A DNA stretch of 64,000 bases from Malania oleifera (lineage: Eukaryota > Streptophyta > Magnoliopsida > Santalales > Ximeniaceae): assembly GCF_029873635.1 (NCBI RefSeq), contig NC_080422.1, forward strand, positions 5,312,001-5,376,000. The letters are read 5' to 3'. The notes under the pieces are model-generated. The model was not told the DNA's origin and did not search any database. It saw nothing but the letters and a program-made list of their open reading frames with translations. Of this stretch, positions 32,907 through 43,413 are shown one piece after another; positions within the stretch are counted from its first letter, which is position 1; each line of letters begins with the position of its first letter. The translations under genes and the position numbers were made by a program.

Positions 32907-34636
32907 TGTTGGAATTGGTGTATTCCTAAGAGGGGGGGTGAAATGGGTGTTTAAAAATTTATGCCTAGGTTAAACCATATGACGATAGTATTACGCAACC
33001 TAGGGTCTGTCTATCCAATCCCAATCATACTGGTAAATAATTGAGCAAATATTTAAACAATTAAAGCAATCTCAATATTTCTCAATCATTCACAATAATA
33101 AAAACATAAACATTCCAGTGCAGAAAATGAATTACGGAAATTAAAATCAGGCACAAGAAATGTTATCAGGGTTCAGCTAAATTTGCCTACGTCCCCGCGT
33201 CAAGCTAACAAGTAAGAGGATTCCACTAAGTTGCTCACTTGCGGGTGGAGCGACACCGTTTACAACCTCCCTCTCCTCACTAGGCAAGGGAATACCTCGG
33301 GTCAGATTAACAGGGCTAAGCCCAACCTTTACAACCTCTCCTTAAGGGGCGGAGAAGACCTGCCTTAGGCCACGCCTGAATTACAACCGATCCTTACAGG
33401 TTAGATCAACACCCCCTCAGGCCACGCTTGGAATATAATCAGATAATATAAAATTTGTGTACAATCAAGATGCTTCTTACACTAAGCAGATATGTACCAC
33501 AATAAGCACAATACAACCAATGCATTCAAGTATGATAGAGAATTAATGCTCAAGTGAGATTTGGTAACAATGTATCTACTCACAACAAGATATGTATATA
33601 TATCTATGTATATGTGTGAGTGAGTGAGGTCTTTGATTCTAGAAGATATATTCACAATGTAAGCAATCAAAGAATCTAAACAACCCAAATTAAATATCTC
33701 AAAGATATTTTTAAATGACAACCACAATAGATATCTTGGGTTAAAAAAACTTGCAAAGAAAATATCTGAGATAATATGCAAGCTTTCAAGTCTTGCAATT
33801 AGGATGTCAAGACTCAGAAGTAAAGAAATGATTTTTCCAATCAATATTTATATATGAAATACTATGGGAATAATCACACTAGCAGAACTCTCAAAGAAGA
33901 TTTTATCAAATATGTATTTGTTTGAGAGTATATGCCAAGGGAAATGATGTAAGATAACACACACAATTGTAATAATCAATTTCCCTACAACTTGCAATTA
34001 ATTTGCAAGTGAGGAGTTTAATAAAATGATACTCTCTATTTCAAAATGATTTTAGCAAAGAATATGAGAGAGAGTATGAAAAATTAGGCTTGAAAAAATG
34101 TTGTATTGGCAAATGGAAGTATAAGAATTTGAGAGGGTTTTTCCTTAATATATTTGTTAATCTCCTGCTAATTAGGGAAAATGAAGTGGTATATATAGGA
34201 ACTCCACAAAATATAACCGTTGGGGACTCATTTGGAATTTTGGAAAAGGTTTAATTAAGTTTTAACCCCAATTACTGTGGTTATTTTTTGGCAACCCGAG
34301 AGTTTCGGTCGCCCGGTCCTTAGGGCCAGTTGCTTGAATAGACAGAGCTGTTTTTGGGTTCGGGTGACTATGGGGAGAACCGGTTGGCTGAAGTCAAGGC
34401 GATTTCCCAATCATTCGTGCTTTCGGTCGCTTGGTGAGTGGTTTAGTTTGCCGAACCTTACAATTCGGTCGCCCGGGGTGATTTTGAAATATAAGTTCGG
34501 GTGGCCGGGGCTGGTAAAAAGTGTCAGCATTCAAGGTTCGGTCGACCTTGGAATTTTAGTTCAAATTTGGACCGGTCACCCAAGCCAAGTCAAAGTATTG
34601 ACTTTTTACCACTTCGGGCAACCGAACATAAGGCGT
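32907..34636 (-). mobile_element. Family-B LTR, truncated copy
   Basis: Begins TGTTGGAATTGG and CCTAAGAGGGGGGG as in the better copy at 35,796. It shares the 'GGCCACGC(C/T)TGGAAT' and 'CTCACTTGCGGGTGGAGCG' blocks, a minus-strand TATA box (TATATA near 34,191-34,196) and a TTCGGTCGCCCG cluster (34,290-34,620). The outer ~300 bp is missing; gag sequence in plus orientation starts at 34,640. Confidence 0.7.
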
Positions 34637-34639
34637 TAG

Positions 34640-35520
34640 TTAGCATATGTCCTCATCATGGGTTCGAGTCATGGCTATTAGTGAATTATTTTTACATTGC
34701 TTTGACTCCTGAATCGAAACAATTTGTTCATACAATGTGTACTGGAGATTTCTTTAATAAGGAGCCTGATGAAGCACTCGGTTTTCTTGATTATTTAGCT
34801 AAAAATGCTCAGCAGTGGACTATAAGGATTGATAGGAAACCAATTGTAGCTCAACCATTGAGAGCAATAATTGGTGGAGGGCAATATGAATTGTAAGATG
34901 ACATTGATTTTCAGGCACGTTTGGCTGCTATCACTAGAAAGGTTGGATCTTATGGAGTCAGAAAAAGTGTAGGTAGTAAATAAAGCTCAAGAAGTGTGTG
35001 CTAATACAAGTTATAAAATTTTGGAATGCCTTGCTTTGCTAATGTATCAGGAGAATGGTATAGAGCAACCTCAAAGTGTAAGTTGGGTGGGTCGACATCA
35101 GAATCCACCATTATCAAACACTTATACTCCCGCATGGTGGAATCACCCTAATTTTTCATGGAGAAATGATCAAGGACAATCAAGTCAGCCAACTGCACCT
35201 CCTCAGAGTCATTTTTAGCAGTTCCCCGTGGCTCAATATCATCAGCCTTTTCAAACTCCTAAGAAATCACTAGATGATACAGTTGCTTAGATGGCCGCCA
35301 CTTTTCAGCAATTTATGGCAAGCCAAAATGCAACCACAATTTAGAATTCTTAGGCCATCAGTGAAATCAGAGGCACGCTTAGCAAAATGACGACTACTCT
35401 GAACACTTTGGAGAAGGGTAAATTTCCAGCTCAAGCTTAACCCAACCCCGCAAGTGTACAAGAAGTCATAGAGGCATTCAGTTGAGAATGAAGACGTTAG
35501 ACAAGTGAAAGCTGTTATCA
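34640..35520 (+). pseudogene. Athila/Tat-like gag fragment, plus orientation
   Basis: The frame from about 34,640 covers 'CPHHGFESWLLVNYF' and 'FFNKEPDEALGFLDYLAKNAQQW', the conserved central gag region of Athila/Tat-type gypsy elements. After a stop near 34,893 it continues with 'YTPAWWNHPNFSWRNDQ' (about 35,125) and a C-terminal 'TLEKGKFPAQ' part. An inverted copy of 34,687-34,920 lies at 35,570-35,795. The N-terminal part of gag is missing. Confidence 0.75.
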
Positions 35521-35569
35521 TACTTAGGTGTGGTAAGCAAATTGATCAGGTTGTATCGAGGCCATCGGT

Positions 35570-35795
35570 TAAGACGTGCCTGAACATCAATGGCATCTTT
35601 CAATTCATATCGCCCTCCGCCAGTTTTTGCTCTCAATGGTTAAGTTGCAATTGGTTTCCTGTTGATCCTTATAGTCTACTGCTGAGCATTTTCAGCTAAA
35701 TAATCAAGAAAACCGAGTGCTTCGTCAGACTCCTTATTAAAGAAATCCCCAGTACACGTTGTATGAACGAATTGCTTCGATTCAAGGGTCAAAGC
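35570..35795 (-). pseudogene. Gag fragment, minus orientation, outer side of solo LTR
   Basis: This is the reverse complement of 34,687-34,920 with some substitutions. It continues the minus-strand gag that begins at 38,373 and is split by the solo LTR at 35,796-37,968. Confidence 0.8.
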
Positions 35796-37968
35796 TGTTA
35801 GCTTTACCGTGATCCCAAGAGAGGGGGGGGGGGGTGAATTGGTATTTTTTAAAATTTAATCCCTAGGTCAATCTCCTAACACCAGTATATTCACAACCCT
35901 ATGGTCAATCCAGTGCAAGTAAAGTAAATGTATACCAGAAATTAAATAAAGCAATTTAATCAATCACACAAGCACCAGGAAGCAGTAAAGAGAGGGTGAC
36001 ACGCAGATATGTTATCGAGGTTCGGCCAATTGCCTATGTCCTCGCCTTGGCTAACAAGCACAAGGATTACCACTATAACTTGCTCACTTAATCGGGTGGA
36101 GCGGCACCTATACAAATCAGGTCAATTAGCACACGGCTGACCTCAACCTTTACAACAATCCTTACCGGGTTGGATTACCGCCCCCTCAGGCCACGCCTGG
36201 AATCACTCAGATTTGCAATCAAATGGTATAATATAAAAGTGCTTTCACGTAAAGTAGATTTGTACCCAAATGCGTTCAATCACATACACCACAAATGATT
36301 TAATATGTAAGCTCAGTGTGGTCTAAATAGTTCAACTCTCAAATGTATTTTCTATCAGTGTAATGCGTACGTGAGAGCGTCAAGAACAATCTGTGTATTT
36401 CAAAATATTCAATCAAACGTATTCACACAGAATATCGAGCGAGATTCAAGTATGTCAATCAATAGGATGTCTCAATCACGAATATAATGTATATGCTTGG
36501 TTTGCAAAAGCTATGCAATCTTTGTATTCAGCAAATGATATATACTTGAATAAATATTGCCACAAAGATTAATATAACAAACACAAATATCTTTTCACAA
36601 AAATGTCAATATGAATACCACAAGATATTTGAGTAAGTTTGAAAATATTTTTGCAAGCCAAAAACAAATACAAACTTCCTAAGTTATTGCAATGAGAATG
36701 CAACACTCGGAAGTTCAACACAAGTCTTCTTAGGGTAGACTTATTAGCAAAGCCTCCTAAGAATACTTAGGTTATGCTCTCGTAAAAAATCGATTCAAAC
36801 ACTCAACAAATGAGAGAGCAAACCTTTAAATAATATCACTCAATACGCTTACATATGATATAGAGAAATGAAGGAGGTAAGCTTGAGTGGTTTTAGAAAG
36901 AGTATGAGTAGTAGGATATACTTTGCTTGAGAGAAAATTGTGGATGTTAGTTTGCTAATCAAGTTCCTAATTCTCCCAAATGAAGGGGTATATATAGACA
37001 CCCTATGATTTATGACCGTTGGGGACCTATTAGGAATTATTAGGAAAATTTAATGACATTTCAAATGTTTTAACCCTATTTAAAAAATGTTTAACCGCTG
37101 TAAAAATCAGGGCAACCCGAGAGATCTAGCCGACTAGAACCATTTCGGTCGACCATAGTTCATATGGTTCGGTCGATCGGGCAAGAAATGAACTGTATGG
37201 TCGGTCGACCGAAAGGCCTATCCAAAGGGCGATTTTTCATTTTACCAAGGTTCGATCAACCAGGTCATTTTGAACTGACTGGTTCGGTCGACCAGATAGT
37301 TGGGATTTCTCCCGAGGACCCTCGGTCGACCAGGTAGTTGGTATTCATTTTTGGCTCAGTCGGCCAGATGGTCAGTTTGTTGACCTCAGGGGGTTTCAGT
37401 CGACCGGGAGATTTGAACTTTACTGGTTCGGTCGACCAGGACTTTGGTCAACTGTTGACCAAGGCCTGTTTCGGTCGATTGGGGCAGAATGAACTGCCAA
37501 GGTCGGTTGACCGAAAGTGCATAATGTGTGCATTTCGGTCCTGTTTTGAATCACACAAACCCTAATCAAGTGTCTAACATACATAGGTGCAAAGGTGAGT
37601 GTCCTAGGGTCATTTATGTCCAATTAATAGACATCGAAAAAGTCCGGTGTCGGTCGAATTTCAGTCGACCGAAGGGTAAACCCTAAGGTCATTCTAAGGT
37701 CACTTTTAGTTTATGGTTTGTTTGAGCTTACGTATTATATCATGCATGTGATGTGTGTGAGCTATTTACAAACCAACTCCTATTTACTATTACAGACCCT
37801 TTGCATATAAATGAAATACAATATAATCGTAAAACGGGTCTTCATCTTCACTTTCTCTTTGTGCATTATGATTTGCCAATTTAAGTTCCTGCACATAACT
37901 TCAAATACCCATTAGATATTATGAGTATTTGTCATAATCAAAACCGGGTGTGACCAATAAGGTCAACA
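35796..37968 (-). mobile_element. Family-B solo LTR with perfect 5-bp target duplication
   Basis: It runs from TGTTAGC (35,796) to GTCAACA (37,968), 2,173 bp, and is flanked by AAAGC on both sides (35,791-35,795 and 37,969-37,973). Promoter features read leftwards: an array of GGTCGACC-type palindromes (37,130-37,680; perfect TCGGTCGACCGA at 37,201-37,212) comes before a TATATATA box near 36,991-36,998. A G run with GGGGGGGTGAATTGG lies near the far end (35,825). There is no internal region. Open frames inside are not genes. Confidence 0.9.
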
Positions 37969-37973
37969 AAAGC

Positions 37974-38373
37974 AATGTATTAAATAATTCACCAATCGCC
38001 ATGACTTAAACCCATGATGAGGACACATGCTGACTAACTCTTTAAATCTTTCCCAGCTTGCATGAAAGGTCTCATAAGTTCTCTGCATGAATTGGCTGAT
38101 TTGTTCCAGCAAAGATTGAGTTCTTTGTAAGGGAAAAAACTTATGCAGAAACTCTTTTCGCATGTCAGACCAGCTAGCAATAGAATTTGGCCTCAGAGAA
38201 TTAAACCACGCCTTATTCTTGTCTTTCAACGAAAAAGGAAAAAGACGCAATCTAATCATCTCATCAGTGACACCCCTATTCATGAATGTAGTGCAAGCAA
38301 GTTCCAAATCAATTAAGTGCTGATATGGATTTTCAGATTCCATTCCAAGAAACTGAGGTATCATAGACATCAT
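37974..38373 (-). pseudogene. Athila/Tat-like gag, N-terminal part
   Basis: From ATG 38,373 leftwards: 'FLGMESENPYQHLIDLELAC', then 'RLRLFPFSLKDKNKAWF', 'EFLHKFFPLQRTQSL' and 'WERFKELVSMCPHHGF', the classic order of the retrotransposon gag domain. The frame is interrupted by the solo LTR at 37,968 and its continuation is at 35,795-35,570. It follows a tRNA-Asp-like primer site at 38,880-38,897, so this is the 5' half of a minus-strand element. Confidence 0.85.
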
Positions 38374-38879
38374 ACCATGCTTAGTATTAAAATTCTATGC
38401 ATTCTTAGGAAATATGATGCAAGATGGTTGTGTGGTTCGTGTGGGTTGTAGGTAATCCTATAAGTGTCCTAGGAGCTTGTTCAACCATGACATCCACAAA
38501 AAAAAAAAAGGATTTTCTAAATCAGTCTCAGAACCAAAATTAAGGCTAGAATTCAATTCAACACTTGACACACTACTACTTGTACTATGATTCATGCGAT
38601 ACAACCTATTTGTGTCATCCCTAGCTCACGACATCAAACATGAGTGCCAAAAATAAAAAATGATTCAAAACAACTTAGGCAGAAAAAATTGGAATAATAG
38701 AAGAAAAATAAGAAAATACTAATAATAATGATGAAAACAAGCAAGTGAATAACACACGGAAGAGTCACAGGGCAAGAATATCATACCCACAATGAGTGCA
38801 ACACGAAATTTAAACAAGGAAGACTAAAGAAAGGAATCAAAAGAAAAGATAATAGGAAAATTTGAATTAAGCTAACCGT

Positions 38880-38897
38880 TCCTCGGCAATGGTGCTA
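38880..38897 (-). promoter_or_regulatory. Decayed tRNA-Asp-type primer binding site
   Basis: The minus strand reads TAGCACCATTGCCGAGGA, four G-to-A changes away from the TGGCGCCGTTGCCGGGGA site used by Athila/Tat elements. It lies just downstream (on the minus strand) of the LTR end near 38,904. Confidence 0.75.
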
Positions 38898-38903
38898 AAA
38901 ACT

Positions 38904-40730
38904 TGATTCACTTGAAAAACATTAGAGAATAATTCCCAAGTATAAGAGTGTCACCAAGTAGTATTAGGGGAGTCTCCAAGTCATTTCCTCAAGGAATGGG
39001 TTGCTTAAATCCCAAATTTAACTACTATAAAAAATAAAGGAGAATTATGTACTACTACTAATTACAATGTTATTTACAATGAAAATGGGTTTTTGGGCAT
39101 AACCAAAAATGGTTTGTTCTTCTTTTGTATGAATGGTAAAATGTATACTAAGTGAGCTAAAAGAAATTTAAATGCAGCGTGTTAATGAACTCAATGTAGA
39201 ATTGGAAAATAGCTATGTACCTAATTAAGATTTATGCTCCAATACACCTTGGCACTAACATTACTCTTTTCCATAAATTGGAGGAATTTGCGGACGTGTG
39301 TTGAATGAATTATGGCTATCTTTACTCAAGGATCTATACCATGATCACCAACATCATCTAATCCACCTATTCTCAACAATAAACAGCAAATTATAATGCT
39401 TATGCTCTGAGGAGCATTTTTTCAAACACCTTGTCTGTACTTTGAAACTAAGTTAGGTTCCATTCTCTTTGAGTTTCAAAACAGCCCACAAACACAACTT
39501 AAATCAGCAATTGCAACAAGAACAAAAACAATAAATCTTGAACTAATTCCAGCAGAATCCACAATCATGAGTCTTAAGTATAATCACCAAGGAATTGCAG
39601 AAAATGAAACTATCAAAGCAAGAATTGGAAAATTAAATGGGGTTCGGATTCAGCCAGGGGAGATGCAATAAAGAGGACTTGGTTTGTCGCTGTTTTTCTG
39701 GAAGCAAACTGCAACGAAGAGTGTCTCTCGGCAGCTGCTGTGCTGCGAACAGAAGGCCTTGGTGCTGCTGTATGCTGCTGCTGTGTTGTGAACAGCAGGG
39801 GCTTGGTGCTGCTGCTGTGTTGCTGTGCTGTATGTTTTCTGCGCAGAAAGGGAACTCTTGGGTGCAGCTGTTCTGCTGGAAGAAATCTGCAGAAAGGGCC
39901 TTCGGATTGCTGCTATTCTCTCAGGTTGCTGTTCGGCTGGAGGAGTCTATGAACAGCAAGGAGACTCTTGGCAGCTGCTGTATAGTGAATCCATGGCCAG
40001 ATTGAAACCAAATTAAACTCAAAAATAAAAGAATGAAGGAAGAAGAAGGGGTGAACGCTGCTGTTCGGCTGGAGGAGTCTGCGAACCAGCAAGGACCACC
40101 CAAAATGAAATAAAAAATGAAAGAATGAAGGAAGAAGATGGAGTGGGCACTGCTGTTCGGCTGGAGGAGTCTACAAACATAAAAAATCGAAATGAATCTG
40201 CTGCTCCCCTCTCCTTTTCTCCCCCTCCAGCTGAATCCACCCACGCCCACCCCCCGCCCCCCCCCCCCCCCCCCCCCCCCAAAAAAGAAACCGATTGCAC
40301 ATGCTTCCCCTTTCCATGCTGCCATTAGCCAAGATTCCTCCCAATTTGTTGGGGCATATGCGCAGGGGAAGCCTCCAATTTCCTGAAATGTTGCAAGGGG
40401 CTCCAATTTCCATTTTCACTATTTTGCTGCCATTTTAATGTGAAGAGAAGAAAATAAAATGGTAAACTGTATTTGTGGACAATGAAATAAAATAAAATAC
40501 ACTGGCAAATTAAGCATTAAACTGTGTTTCACGATCACACAAGTGCCAGACATTTTATAACCAGTTCAAACTCCAAGAAACACAAACAATAAAGGGAAAT
40601 CACAGTTATTTCTTAAGACCCAGATTTAAACATGCTTTTTCTCTTCACAGCCTAATTTCATCAATTACAAGTGAGCAAACCTGTAGTTGATGTGAATTAT
40701 CGTGCAAAATAATTGCAATATTATGGCTCA
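38904..40730 (-). mobile_element. Athila/Tat-like LTR; its outer end is the right inverted arm
   Basis: Bounded by TGATTC (38,904) and GGCTCA (40,730), which read TG...CA, with a tRNA-Asp-type primer site directly inside. The outer ~460 bp is the inverted partner of 32,429-32,893. It contains a C run (40,256-40,280) and, at 39,720-40,170, GCTGCTG-rich repeats including four copies of a GCTGTTCGGCTGGAGGAGTC-like unit. Open frames here rich in Cys, Leu or Gly are repeat artefacts. Confidence 0.6.
39720..40175. repeat. GCTGCTG-rich minisatellite in LTR
   Basis: CTGTTCGGCTGGAGGAGTCT recurs at about 39,933, 40,063 and 40,152, and a variant CTGTTCTGCTGGAAGAAATC is at about 39,869. They are separated by GAACAGCAAGGA-like and AGAATGAAGGAAGAAGA segments and preceded by GTGCTGCTG stutters (39,735-39,830). 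Confidence 0.7.
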
Positions 40731-40734
40731 AAAT

Positions 40735-42116
40735 ATCCCATTGTCAGTAGGTTTGAAAAGAAACTCACTGGTTGGAAAAGGAACTTTTTGTCAAAAGGTG
40801 GAAAACTCACTCTCATTAAAAGTGCTCTATCCAACTCCTGGTTCACTGATGTCTCTTTTCCCCATCCCTTGCACAGTTGCCAAGAGAATTGGAGGGCATC
40901 CAAAGAAGATTTTTTTGGTGAAACAGTTTTTCAAATATCATCTTGTTAAATGGGAGTGGTTAAACAACCTTTACAAAGGGCAGCCTTGACCTCATATCTC
41001 TTCTTGTCTTTAATAAGGCCCTTTTAAGGAAATGGCTTTGGAGATTCATGATAGAGAAAAATTACTTCTGGAGGGATGTTATTGCTGTCAAGTATGGCCT
41101 CCATCACAATGGTTGAACCCCAAAAGCCTCGAGGAAGCTCACCATACAGGTTTTTGGAGATATTTTAGGAAAGGACTGGAGATTTTCTTCCGTCTTATCT
41201 ACTTTCAGTGGGCAATGGAGAGGATTCTTCGGGCATGACATTTGATGTGGCAAGTTCCAACTCAGATCCTCTTTCCTTTCCATCCTCAGATTTGCACATG
41301 ACAAAGATGCCCTTATTTGCAAACACATGGAACTCACTAGTGAAGAGATTGTTTGGGATATTCCTATGAATAGGAATGCTTTCAATTGGGAATTTGATTT
41401 TCTTACAGATTTTTTTCAGCAGCCTTTATAAGACACATTGTCAGGCTAATTCAAATGAGTACAAATGGGCTTTGAGCAGCACTAACACCTTCACTGTCAG
41501 CTCTTTCTAAAACACCCTTGTTTCTCAGCTAAGAGGAGGATTTTGAAAATGGAAGCCCCTTCAAAGGTTGTCTTTTTCACTACTCTTGGAAGAATCCTTA
41601 CCATTGGCAATCTTCAGAAAAAAAGTCTCTCTCTTGACAATAGATGCTTTTTATGTTTCATGTAGGAGGAATCAGTTAGTCACGTCCTTCTGCATTTTTC
41701 ATGGACTAAGAAATTGTGGAACTTAGCCATCTCCTTCGTAAATCAGAAGTGGGTCACTGCAGCTATGGTGGAAGATTAGTTGTGGGCTTCGAAAGGGATC
41801 AGATCAAATGAGGAAGGAAGATCTCTCTCCCTCATCCCCCTTGCTATTTTTTGGGTGGTGCTGAGAGAAAGGAAAAGAAGAGGCTTCGAAGGAACTACTC
41901 TCCTATTCAGTCTGTCATGGACCAACGGATGGCTATGATCTGTAGCTGGCATTATTGGCCGGTTGGAAGGGATCCCTTTGTAATCCTTGATTTTCTTGAC
42001 AGCTTTCTGTAAGGGATGTTTCTCTCCTGTTGTTCTCCTTTGTACTTGGATGGCATCCTCTTGATGCCTATTTTTAATGTAATTTCTCTTTACTGATTAA
42101 AAAAAAAAAAAAAAAA
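40735..42116 (+). pseudogene. Second LINE, segment 3: RT C-terminus, zinc ribbon, poly(A)
   Basis: Continues ORF2 with 'YPIVSRFEKKLTGWKRNFLS' (about 40,730-40,790), then 'LLRKWLWRF'-type sequence (about 41,015) and the C-terminal zinc-ribbon-like region 'LSLDNRCFLC ... ESVSHVLLHF' (about 41,630-41,700). It ends after a 3' untranslated part in an A run at 42,099-42,116. The three segments together give about 5 kb of LINE. Confidence 0.85.
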
Positions 42117-42790
42117 CCTTGAGGTCTGGTTCTGAGGATTTGCCTCCATGTCCATGAGCTCTCTGTTGAAGCTTTTTCTTCCCATAGACTCCTCCCCTTA
42201 AGCTTATAAGCATGAATACAAATCACCCAAAGGAAATACTTTGAAAAGCATAAAACCCAGAAAAGTTTAATTGCTGAGACTGTTCTCCACTCTGATAACA
42301 ATTTGATACCAAGGTCTCCTTCTTTCGAAGGGTTACACACATTTTCCCAATTTTACTTTAGAACTCTGGGAATTTGAATCATTACCCATCCAGTATCCAT
42401 GTGTTTTGCAACATGGATTCAATTAATTGCAATCTACCAGCATATGAAATATACTTATGAGTCCATGTGTGGATTCTAGCTGAACCCTTTCCACTAACAC
42501 AATCTGCTCTTGATTTTCTCTTTGTTACCAAAGGGAGTCCCAAGTATTTTACAGGGAGTCCACCTTGAGAAAAATTCATTGTGCAATATATCTTTTTTCA
42601 CATCTTCAGAGATCCCAGAACAGAAAACTTCAGATTTTTCAGGGTTTACACTTCTGACCAGTTCGCTAATAGACTATATGTGGGGTACTCTTAATGCTGA
42701 TGGCAGAATTAAGGTCACCTTGAGCCAGGATTAATAGGTCATCAGCAAATAAATTGGTTAACCCTATCTTCCTATTATTATGATCTTGAT
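42117..42790 (-). pseudogene. Third LINE, RT fragment in reverse
   Basis: On the minus strand, starting near 42,790, are the RT catalytic FADD (plus-strand positions 42,738-42,749) followed by 'LAQGDLNS', 'NPEKSEVFCSG', 'GGLPVKYLGLPLVTKRKS' (42,579-42,500) and 'THKYISYAGRLQLIESML'. A later part is 'CNPSKEGDLGIKLLSEW' (42,340 and leftwards). It lies tail to tail with the second LINE, ending at that LINE's poly(A). Confidence 0.8.
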
Positions 42791-43413
42791 TTGGGGATAA
42801 CTAACTTAAATATGCTTTATTTTAACAGTTTTAATTTGGATAAAATACATTATGCTGCAAAATACTGCCTTCTAGTCAATTTATTGTCTTCTGGATTTGG
42901 CCTCTAAATTATTGTGAAAAAGCTTTTCTTGATGGAGTTTATTTTCAATTTCAATTACCCAAAAAGAAATCAATTTTCGCTTGCCAATTGCATCCCAAGA
43001 TAGCCCTGCTGCACCAGGGACACAAAAATGTCATAATGAAAATAGGATTAGTTTATAATAATCAGATGTAGCAAGGTTTGAGTGCCTAGTAGTAAAGATC
43101 ATACTTAAAGATATACCAACTTCAGGCATATTATATTTTACCATTATAATGAACTTTGCCATAGGGTCATTTAAATCTATAAAATAATTTCAAACCTGTG
43201 CAACACATGGGAACCTGACCAGTATACATGTCTCTGCATGTCTAGTTACATTTTTTACTTAGGAACCAAACAGGCCATTAGGGCTTTGTAGAATTTGTAA
43301 ACACTTGTTGAATGAAGAGCACTAGTATCAAATTGTTCTGTTACCTGAATTGTCTTGTTTTCTTGAAATTTGAGGTTTAGGTTTTGTTTTGTTGGTTGGA
43401 GAGGACTTTAGTA
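42791..43413 (+). other. Spacer and presumed promoter / 5' UTR of MED7
   Basis: No ORF of note. The segment just before the ATG (TTTGTTTTGTTGGTTGGAG at 43,382-43,400) looks like a leader. A TTGAGGTTTAG at about 43,370-43,380 could be an acceptor site of a 5' UTR intron, but no clear TATA box is seen. Confidence 0.35.

Noticed and set aside
34277-34639. ORF over the TTCGGTCGCCCG cluster
   Set aside because: Part of a family-B LTR promoter array; the frame arises from the repeated motif.
39637-40419. Cys/Leu/Gly-rich ORFs on both strands
   Set aside because: Produced by GCTGCTG repeats and by a C/G run, not a protein family.
32429-40734. Simple Mutator-like transposon
   Set aside because: A 9-10-bp duplication and long inverted ends fit, but the arms belong to an Athila-like LTR with its own primer site, no transposase is seen and the outer tips do not match exactly. 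Kept only as one explanation.
43384-43413. MED7 start upstream at 43,384
   Set aside because: The upstream in-frame codons have no family match; the ATG at 43,414 gives the conserved MED7 N-terminus.
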